NCBI GenBank assembly: GCA_009823505.1
Contig: VZQC01008059.1
Coordinates: 2,189,536-2,253,535 of the forward strand
Source: Rhizomys pruinosus
Lineage: Eukaryota; Chordata; Mammalia; Rodentia; Spalacidae
Reading direction: 5' to 3'
DNA length: 64,000 bases
The notes below the pieces were generated by a model that searched no databases, was not told where the DNA came from, and worked only from the letters and a program-made list of their open reading frames with translations. Made by a program: the position numbers and the translations under genes. Shown here in pieces: positions 56,141-64,000 of the stretch. Every line of letters begins with the position of its first letter. Positions within the stretch are counted from its first letter, which is position 1.

Positions 56141-56640
56141 AAGACATCTAAGATTTCTCAGTGGTTGCTGAACATCAGAGGACGTACAAGATGTAAAAAC
56201 CATGGCCTTGCAACGTGATGCATCATCTACATTCTTCAGGTGTCCAGAATGATTTCTAAAACCTAGCCAGTTGACATCTTGATGGCTAAGATATGGAAAA
56301 ACAAATAATAGCTCCACAAACTCTCCAGATGGGAAGAACCATGGGGATGTGTGGCCTTAGGGAAAAGCTTTGGCCCCAGGACACTGAGGTGAAGTTGGTG
56401 CTAGGCATGTACAAACAGAACATTGGAGCATCAATTCCCTATTCGCAAAGGCCACAAATGGAATTTCTGGTTTGTCAGAGTGCAACAGAAGAAACTCATC
56501 CTTAATGCCATTTGAGCCCAGCACTTGCTCACACTGAGTAATGTGTGATCGATCCAACTTTTCCATTCTCAGGTTTCTATTACTGAATTGTTCACAAAGT
56601 GAAGACGACATGCACGACTGGGACCTCCCACAGCCAGCTC
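56141..56640. other. Unassigned segment between repeats
   Basis: Open frames of 70 codons (56293-56505, plus) and 84 codons (56357-56611, minus). Neither resembles a known family. It could be a decayed retrocopy or unique DNA. Confidence 0.35.
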
Positions 56641-56727
56641 TGTAATTGGGTTATCCTTCCTGCACATCGGTTATGTCTTTCCAAGGCTCACAGCTTCATT
56701 TTATTGGTTTTTGGCATGTGTATGTGT

Positions 56728-56748
56728 AGTGTGTGTGTGTGTGTGTGT
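56728..56748. repeat. (GT)n microsatellite
   Basis: About ten GT units. Confidence 0.9.
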
Positions 56749-56849
56749 AAGGGACGTAGGAGTGCACACGTTGGAGGTACACATGTTTTACATGCATATG
56801 AAGTTAATGATGGTTATCTTCCTCGATTGCTCTTTGTTTATTGAGCCAG

Positions 56850-57040
56850 GGTCTCTTGATGAACCTGGAGTTTGCCCTGAGGACTTCATGTCTGTTTCCT
56901 AAGTGCTGGGGGCTGGGGTTACAGCCGGCCACCATGCCTGCCTGGTTTTCATGTGGATTTGGGGGATCCTAATTCCAGTCCTCATACTTGCTTATCAAGC
57001 ACTTTCTTCGTGTGAGCCATCTCCCCAAACTTCACTGCCT
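56850..57040 (-). mobile_element. B4/RSINE-type composite SINE, antisense
   Basis: CTAAGTGCTGGGGGCTGGGG (B1-like part), then CAAGCACTTTCTTCGTGTGA and GCCATCTCCCCAAACTT (tRNA-like head complement). Diverged. Confidence 0.6.
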
Positions 57041-57060
57041 CATTTTTATATCAACCAATG

Positions 57061-57402
57061 ATATGCACATCCACAATAGGAAATACTAGTATATGCACAT
57101 CCACAATAGGAAATCCTAGGATATGCACATCCACAATAGGAAATCCTAGGATATGCACATCCACAATAGGAAATCCTAGGATATGCACATCCACAATAGG
57201 AAATCCTAGGATACTGTACATCCACAATAGGAAATCTTAGGATACACACATCCACAACAGGAAATCCTAGGATATGCACATCCACAATAGGAAATCCTAG
57301 GATACTGTACATCCACAATAGGAAATCTTAGGATACACACATCCACAACAGGAAATCCTAGGATATGCACATCCACAATAGGAAATCCTAGGAAATCCTG
57401 GG
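57061..57402. repeat. 30-bp minisatellite, 11 units plus partial
   Basis: Units of 30-31 bp built on ATATGCACATCCACAATAGG plus AAATCCTAGG. Units 2-5 and 8 and 11 are identical. Units 6 and 9 are a 31-bp variant (ATACTGTACA start); units 7 and 10 another (ATACACACA start). Units 6-8 and 9-11 therefore form a 91-bp higher-order repeat present twice. A 10-bp partial unit ends the array. Confidence 0.96.
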
Positions 57403-57819
57403 ATACCCACGCAGACCTCCTACTCTGTGAAATCCTAGCCATTCCAAAGTTAAAGGAGAAAGAACTCAAGGTTATTGGTTCTTTGAAATTATCAGTGTTT
57501 ACCCCCAAAACCTCTGTTAACCTTCAGAAACTAGAAGGACTTTCAGAGAGGAGAAAAAGCAACAAGCTTTACCAGGCTCTGTCATTGTAGAGCAGAGAAA
57601 AACTACGGACTCGGAACCAAGAGCAAATACAAATCAAATAAGAAAGTTCATAAGAAGATAATTCTAAAAGTAAAAAGTTTGCCCTTGCAAGAGATTTCTC
57701 TATGTGCCCTGAGATCAGCCTCGTAATAGCACGTACTGTGGGATACAGTCATGGATCTGAAGAGTGTTTGTATAATTCAGCAAAACTAATCCACTTAGAT
57801 CCTCCAAACAGGTTTAAAG
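57403..57819. other. No recognised feature
   Basis: Single-copy-looking sequence. Confidence 0.5.
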
Positions 57820-57905
57820 TTATTTTTAAATGGTGAGGCATAAAGGTGGTGTGATGTGCCCAAAGTTATGCAGCCAGTGAGCTCAGCTGGAATTATCCAA
57901 CAAAA
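57820..57905 (+). repeat. MIR SINE
   Basis: TGATGTGCCCAAAGTTATGC and AGCCAGTGAGCTCAGCTGG follow the MIR core. Confidence 0.6.
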
Positions 57906-58225
57906 ATGTATAAGGTTCTGCCTATTTACTGTGTGCCAGACAGTACGCTGGAAATGCTGATAAATATAAAGAACGAACGGCCATGGGTGAGGGTCATTCT
58001 CCCTGTGTCCATGTAATCCAGCTGGCACCATCTGTCTGCACTAACTTAAAGATGAAAGAAGAAAAACAGAATGAAAAGCAGCACTGGTATGTTTCTCTTT
58101 GGTATGTTAGGGTAGACATGGGTCCTCAAGGCTTTAAACAATGACAAAATAGGGCAGCTACCCCCTCCATCTGGAAAACTGCATTAAGCTAGGTGTGAAA
58201 TAGTCTCTATTTCAGAGCCAATTAT

Positions 58226-58385
58226 GGAGCTAGAGAGATGGTTCGGTCAGTGAAGCAGTGCCTGCTGTGCCAGCACGAGGACCTGAGTTTGGATCCCACT
58301 ACCCACATAAAAAAGCCAAGCTCACAACTGCCTGGGGCTGTGATCCCAAATGGGGGGGTGGGATCATCTTGGTGGATGTATCATC
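58226..58385 (+). mobile_element. B4-type SINE, partial
   Basis: GGAGCTAGAGAGATGGTTCG, GAGGACCTGAGTTTGGATCC, GGGGCTGTGATCCCAAATGG. Confidence 0.75.
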
Positions 58386-58594
58386 TCTGAGGTTTGGTTT
58401 CCAGTTCTACCCACTTTTCTTCCTAGCTTGAAATAGCACAGAAGATCTGCACAAATGCTACACTCAAATCCCTTTCCCCTCTCCTTGCTCAGGTCCTACT
58501 CACTGCAACCCATCCATGCATGCACTAGAACCTTGAAATTTAAAGGAGTCTCTGAAGGTCATGGTTCCACCTTCCTGCCTTCAGATAAATGAAG

Positions 58595-58690
58595 TAAAGT
58601 TATTATCTACCCTGAAGATGAGGAAACGGAGACTTTACACTGAGGAAGGTCTTGCCCAGATTCAAACAGTCAATGACTATTGACTGAGAC
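58595..58690 (+). repeat. MIR SINE
   Basis: GAAGATGAGGAAACGGAGAC, then AGGTCTTGCCCAGATTCAAA: MIR core order. Confidence 0.6.
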
Positions 58691-60234
58691 ACTCTTTCTA
58701 CTGCTTGGGCTGTGCCTCCTTTCAGAGTCTTAGCACAGCATCTGTGATCCGTGAGCTTCCATGCCCTGTGCTCCTACTCACTGAAGCAGATGACTGCATA
58801 GTTTCAGGGGGACTGAGTGGACAGGGTATATTGATGGTGGAAATTCCTACGCAGAGCAAGCCTTGGACTCCTTCATCCCCTACCCTCCTTAGAACTTCTG
58901 CTAAAGTCAGCACCCCACTGAACAGTTTCTAAAGGACAGGGTTCCTATACTTTAGAAGTGGCCCAGGCAAGCACAGAAAACAGGTTGGTGAGATACAGAG
59001 ATCTAAGAATGTACCAGCCACTAAGAGTGCCAAGCCCCTCGAGTGTCAACTGGCAGCCAATTTCTGAACTGACATCCACCTTCTCTGACCAGCCACATCT
59101 GTGGAACCCAAACAGTTCCAAGGACAGAGAAACTATTCTTCCATGGAGGCTTTTGTCTTGTCTTGCAGCCAACCTAGACCTTCCAGCTCTCCATGCAATG
59201 CTGAAACCACCATGCCGAGTCATTCTAAATTCTCATGAAGTGTTGGAATTTCTTAGAGATTCAACAAGAATCTCTGAACAGCTTCCCCAACTTTCCATGT
59301 GATTTCGCCATTTTATCTCGCTTCTTCTGACACTAAAATCAATCCCCTAAAGCAAGTATGAGAGCCATTATCAGTTATAGCTGAGGACCAAAAGCACCAA
59401 GTGTCACGCAAGGTGGAAATGAAGGGAGGAAAGCCTAGAAATTATCCTCCCAAGGAAGTCACACTCAATTTTTACCTTACTTTATGAAAGGCTGTTTTAG
59501 ATGGAAGGAAACCAAGACTCAAGCTGTTGAGTACATTTGCAATCTGCATTGCAATTTATTTTCTCTCTGATCAACTGCAGCCACACTCACCTTCACTAGA
59601 GTTCTCTCCTCAGCATAGAAGTTTGTATGAATGTAGAAAGAATGCCCTGCCTAACTGGGACTTTGAGGGACTGAAGAAATAGGTATCACTGGCATCTGCA
59701 GCCCCAGCATCCCAGGAGCACCTGCTAATAGGTGCAGGATCTCTGCTCTATCCTGGTCTGAACCCTTCATCCCAGCAAGGCAAATAGATAACTAAGGCAA
59801 GGGGATTGCCAGTCACTGAAGTTCCTAATCATGCCCTAAGCTTCTAATTAGGATTCTCCAACTCCCAGAGGAAAGACACCTTCACAAAAGCCCCCCCCCC
59901 ATTGTCATCATTCTTAATTCTTCCTCACTCAACCTTTGTCCTTTCCTCCAGTCCCACTGTAATTCAATCTCATCTTGGAGATGAGGGAGAGTCTTCTGTG
60001 CTCTGCTTTTTGAGAACCTACCATCAATAAAGATGACCCTTTCTTGCCAGTCTTATTTATGACATAGATAGAGATTGTAGATAGATATAGACATAGACAG
60101 ATGCTATAGATATAAATATGGATATATCCCATAGAGAAGTGCCTGACATACCATATTAATTTAATTTATGTTTAACCCAGTGAAGTCTGACAAAAAATCC
60201 TGTTAGGTAGCTACCACTAATTTATATCATTTCA
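58691..60234. other. No recognised gene
   Basis: The longest open frames (75 and 114 codons plus, 92 minus, 58705-59302) overlap on opposite strands and show no domain. A C9 run is at 59891 and a degenerate TAGA-rich stretch at 60063-60115. Confidence 0.5.
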
Positions 60235-60360
60235 TTTCATCATACAAACTGAAAAATCAGAGGAGTAAAATACCCACTCATGCAAAGAGAGAAGAGCTAA
60301 GATTAGAACCAGGGACCTTGGCTCCAGATGCCTGACCCTTAATGACTACGCTATATGCTA
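60235..60360 (+). repeat. MIR SINE
   Basis: CTAAGATTAGAACCAGGGAC and CCAGATGCCTGACCCTTAAT keep the MIR 3' core. Confidence 0.6.
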
Positions 60361-60547
60361 TCCTTTTGCTGATGACTAATTCAACTTGAGCAAAGTTTAA
60401 TGAAGAATGAAGGAGAAAAGTTGAGTCAGTAAATTAGACCATTCCCTATAAATTCTGTCAACAGTTGAATGGAAGTGAGAAAAAAAAATACCTGTTTGAT
60501 TCATAATCTCTGACAGTAGACTCTTTAGGTTAAAATCTTCCTCTACA

Positions 60548-62380
60548 AGAGAAATATTTATATCTGGGTTGTTGGTACTAGCATCCACATATGAGGGATA
60601 CCATTTGTCGTTTGTTTTTCTGGGACTGTGTTACTTCACTTAACATAATGTCTTCCAGCTCCATCCATTTACCTGCAAATTTCATGATGTTGTCCCTCTT
60701 TACTGCTGCATAGTATTCCATTGTATACATGTACCACATTTTCTCTATCCACTCATCAGTTGAAGGGCACCTGGGCTGGTTCCAGCTTTTTGCTATTGTG
60801 AACAGAGCTGCAATAAACATAGCTGTGCATGTATCTTTGCAGTAAGTTGCGTCTTGTGGGTATATACCCAGGAGTGGTATGACTGGGTCAAATGGAAGGC
60901 TCATTTTGAGTCTTCTAAGGGTTCTCCACACTGCTTTCCACAGTGGCTGTACAAGTTTACATTCCCACCAGCAATGGATGAGTGTTCCCCTTTCCCCACA
61001 ACCTCTCCAGCACTTGGTATCATTCGTGTTCCTGATCCTAGCCAGTCTTATTGGAGTAAGGTGATATCTCAGAGTGGTTTTAATTTGCATTTCCTTAATT
61101 ATCAGAGATGTTGAACACTTCTTAAGATGTTTCTCGGCCATCTCTAACTCCTCCTCTGTGAAGTCTCTATTCAGATCTTTGCTCCATCTTTTGAATGATT
61201 CATTTGTTTTCTTTCTTCTTTGTTTTTTGAGTAGCTTGTATACTCTGGAAATTAATGCTTTGTCAGATGTATCTGCTGTGAAGGTTTCCTCCCACTCTGT
61301 GGGTCTTCTCCTCACTTCCTTTATTGCTTCCTTTGATGTACAGAAGCTTTTGAGTTTAATGAGGTCCCATTTGTCAATTGTCGATCTTATTTCTTGTGCA
61401 GCTGCTGTCTGATTTAGGAATTGAGACCACACATGCAAGTGTACAGATGGCCTCTGGAATGCCAGAGAGTGTTACCAAAGGCCACTAAACCAATAAAGCA
61501 AATATGGGTCTCCCTGAGTCAAGCAAGACTCCACCGTCAGCACCAGCTACACCTCACCTGCCTGGAAATACTGTGCAGCAGAGGCAGCCATGTGCCTGTA
61601 TATCCCAAATCTAATTGGCTATTGGCTCTCCCCTTGGAGAAATAACCCATGGCTGATGCCACAAGCTTACATCCTCTACAGGTTAGGAGATGTTATAAGC
61701 CACAGTAAGACCCTGTCATATTTAACAGGGGGGAAAATTGTAATTCATGGATTAACATATCCAAACATGTGTCTATGCTAAAGTAACCTACCATAACTAT
61801 TAGTGCTGCTTAAATACCTATATATCTAATTGCTTGTTCTTCATTAGTAGGATCAAAAGGTTATTCCTGGACAAACTGTCAGCCCATGAAAGGAAACAGC
61901 CAGAATTGACCAGAGTCCAAGTCAACAGCTCCAGAGAGAGTGGACTGTTTTACCTCTCATCCACCTGTGCCCCTTTTCTAAGCCTAGGGAACAACCTGCG
62001 GAAGAGGGGGCGTGGTAGAATGTAAGGGCTGCGATTGGGGTGAATGGTGAAACTACAGCAATGTAGTCTGGACACTCATTTGATCAACTTGATTGAACAA
62101 ACAACCTGTCACCCCCCACTGGATGGTGGGGCTGTAGGTGTTTGGGCACAACAGCCTGCAGATAGGTTTTGCATGAAGGATGCTTGTACTCATGGATTAT
62201 CACTTATAGCTAAAAATGAAAAAAAAAACTGAGAGAAAGATGCAGGACAGTTATGGCAGAATGCATGATCTGGGATGGGGTGGGGGTGGGGGGGGAGGGA
62301 AAGGGAAATAAGCCTGAACTGAATTGGAAAAAATGTATGAAATGCACAAAGCATCAATAAAAAAAACTAATTTAAAAAAA
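60548..62380 (+). mobile_element. Young L1 insertion with 5' inversion and 16-bp TSD
   Basis: Flanked by perfect AAAATCTTCCTCTACA at 60532-60547 and 62381-62396. The first half (60548-61420) is the end of ORF2 in reverse orientation. The second half (about 61421-62380) is the 3'UTR in forward orientation, ending CACAAAGCATCAATAAAAAA and an A-rich tail. This is the classic product of twin priming. The long perfect duplication and open ORF2 segment mark it as recent. Confidence 0.94.
60578..61438 (-). pseudogene. L1 ORF2 C-terminal segment, inverted and truncated
   Basis: About 280 uninterrupted ORF2 codons on the minus strand: FLNQTAAAQEIRSTIDKW at the start, [37 protein letters not shown] (cysteine-rich part) and YTMEYYAAVKRDN, ending [13 protein letters not shown]. 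No stop before the natural one. It lacks the endonuclease and reverse transcriptase, so it cannot be active. The first few codons are flanking text, not ORF2. Confidence 0.93.
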
Positions 62381-62396
62381 AAAATCTTCCTCTACA

Positions 62397-62811
62397 TTGT
62401 GGATTTGAGTGAGTTCATCACTTTTCAAAACCCATCCCCTGGGGAAGTCATAAAACTTAAACACAATGATACAGTTTTTACTAAAAACTAAGAACAGGGT
62501 CTGGTACTATCAATATTCCAGATCTGGTTTTCTACAAAAATTTATAGTTTTTGAACTTAAGGTTAAAGTTCAGGTACCATTTTAAATCGTTCCATTATGA
62601 TGAGTTAATAAGAAAAATATAGCTGTTATAAAACAACTCAAGTAAGAGGGGTGCATACCCAACTGCAGTACCTTGACATAGCAAGACCTCTCATTGGGCA
62701 GCTCACAAATGCCAGACGCCACACTCTGAGACCCTACATGTTAAAAATCTAGGCAGTCCTAGGAAAAGAAAGAACTCCCTTTCACATGTGCCACTCAGGT
62801 GATAAAGCTGC
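62397..62811. other. No recognised feature
   Basis: Single-copy-looking sequence that was split from 60531 by the young L1. Confidence 0.5.
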
Positions 62812-63038
62812 CTTTTTAATATGTTTTATTTTACTATTTTTATGTGTATGAAATGTATTGCCTGCATATATGTAAATGTGCTCATTGTGCAATGCTTGTG
62901 GAGGTCAGAAGAGGCCTCAGATCCCCTGGACCTGGAGTTACAGATGGTTGTTAGCTGCCATGTGGGTGCTGAGAATAAAACCCCGGACTTCTGCAAGAGC
63001 AGCCAGTGCTCTTAACCACTGAGCCATCTCTCCAGCCC
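62812..63038 (-). mobile_element. B2 SINE
   Basis: Complement of B2 (AACCACTGAGCCATCTCTCC at right). Imperfect flanks AAAGCTGCC/AAAACTGCC suggest the target duplication. Confidence 0.9.
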
Positions 63039-63480
63039 AAAACTGCCTCTTTTTAAAATGACAATTGCACATAAACAAGCTCAAGGGAAGTCATGATACC
63101 TTGAAGACAAGAGACTCCTCCCAATTTTTTTGAAACATGGAACTCCTCAAAGCTTATGGTTGAAAAGAAACTCCACAAAAAGTCACACAGAAAACAGTAG
63201 CACATAGTATCACAAATGTTATATAAAGCATCATATAGATAACAGTGATTTTAGTTTATATATTTTACAGACACACCATTATGATAATATATACACATGA
63301 CTGTATTCACATTAATAATTGGCCTTCCATATGCACAGGTTCTATGTTTATGAGTTCAACCAACTTATGATAGAAATATTTGAAAAGTATTACATCTTTA
63401 TTGAATAAGTACAGACATTTCTTGTCATTCTTTCTGAAAAATACCTCATGACAACTATTATATGGCATCTACATTATATT
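63039..63480. other. No recognised feature
   Basis: AT-rich single-copy-looking sequence. Confidence 0.5.
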
Positions 63481-63490
63481 AAGAATTATA

Positions 63491-63742
63491 GGGCTGGAGA
63501 GATGGCCTAGCGGTTAAGAGCACCGACCGCTCTTACAGAGGAGCCGGGTTCGATCCCCAGCACCCACATGGCGGCCGAGAACCGTCTGAAACTCCAATTC
63601 CAGGAGAACTCCAGTTCCAGGGAAATCCGAGAGACCCTCTTCTGACCTCCGCGGCATTGCACGACACGGGTGCACAAACTTGCATGCAGACAGTACATTC
63701 ATACACATACAGAAATAAATAAAAAAATTAAAAAAAAAAAAA
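63491..63742 (+). mobile_element. Young B2 SINE with 10-bp TSD
   Basis: Full length, 17-bp duplication present, about 95 percent like the copy at 50281 by eye. Flanked by AAGAATTATA at 63481-63490 and 63743-63752. Confidence 0.96.
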
Positions 63743-63764
63743 AAGAATTATATTATCTGAGGCT

Positions 63765-63870
63765 GGAATCCAACACCCTCTTCTGACCTCTGCAGGCATT
63801 GCATGACATAGATGCACTTACATGCAAGCAGGCAATACACTCATACATATAAAATAAATTATAATGATAA
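63765..63870 (+). mobile_element. B2 SINE fragment (3' part)
   Basis: AATCCAACACCCTCTTCTGA, then GCATTGCATGACATAGATGC and a tail TAAAATAAATT. The 5' half is missing apart from GGCTGG. Confidence 0.85.
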
Positions 63871-64000
63871 ATAATTTTTATTTATATTATCTTGAGATGA
63901 TTTACAGTATACAGGACACTGTATGTAGACTATATGCAAATACCATGCATTTTACAAACATAACTTGAGGAGTGGAACCTAAACTCAAACCCCTGAGGAA

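Noticed and set aside
57061..57402. CRISPR-like direct repeats
   Set aside because: The 30-bp units are contiguous with no spacers, in mammalian DNA. It is a minisatellite.
57046..57508. Repetitive proteins of 60-100 residues through the minisatellite
   Set aside because: The period is a multiple of three, so any frame without a stop stays open. No coding signal.
58705..59302. Possible coding exon (75- and 114-codon frames)
   Set aside because: A 92-codon frame overlaps on the other strand and no family is recognisable.
1..64000. Functional tRNA, rRNA, U1, U2, U6, 7SK or Y RNA genes
   Set aside because: I looked for their conserved ends and saw none. tRNA-like boxes present belong to B2, B3, B4 and ID SINEs.

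Overview
This window is mammalian genomic DNA from a mouse-like (muroid) rodent. It is packed with B1, B2, B3 and B4 SINEs, one ID-type SINE, and L1 LINEs whose 3' ends resemble the Lx/L1 type of mice and rats. The commonest young B2 subfamily and the B1 tail sequences differ from those I know in Mus and Rattus, so a cricetid, gerbil, spalacid or other muroid is more likely. I cannot fix the species.

The only intact protein-coding gene I can support is one olfactory receptor of about 313 codons on the minus strand at 38093-39034. It is a class II receptor, closest by eye to the OR9 (OR9I-like) group. It is a single uninterrupted coding exon with a convincing splice acceptor just upstream of its ATG. 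No other receptor gene or receptor pseudogene is visible in the window.

The rest is intergenic and is mostly layered transposon insertions. Region by region: 0.2-4.1 kb holds L1 3' parts on both strands. 4.1-9.3 kb is mostly unrecognised single-copy DNA with an AAAG microsatellite and a 400-bp repeat. 9.3-17 kb has an LTR-like element and then a near-full-length L1 (5'UTR monomers, broken ORF1 and ORF2, 3'UTR). 17-23.5 kb is a pile of L1 tails with B1/B2. 26.8-32 kb is a deep nest of L1, LTR and SINE insertions. 34.3-36.3 kb has L1 tails, the 400-bp repeat and a purine microsatellite. 38-39 kb is the receptor gene, and 40.0-40.5 kb is an LTR-like element. 40.9-42.3 kb is a stack of SINEs reusing the same target sites. 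42.7-44.7 kb is an old L1 carrying a U3 snoRNA retropseudogene. 46.3-48.6 and 54.5-56.1 kb are L1 3' ends with very long 3'UTRs. 51.5-51.8 kb is a CA array. 57.06-57.40 kb is a 30-bp minisatellite. 60.5-62.4 kb is a young 5'-inverted L1 with perfect target-site duplications.

The genes do not form a pathway. What the sequence mainly records is retrotransposition by L1 enzymes, working both on L1 itself and in trans on B1, B2 and U3 RNA. Many target-site duplications can be read directly and give a relative order of events. I saw no operon, CRISPR array, intact endogenous retrovirus or new enzymatic system.
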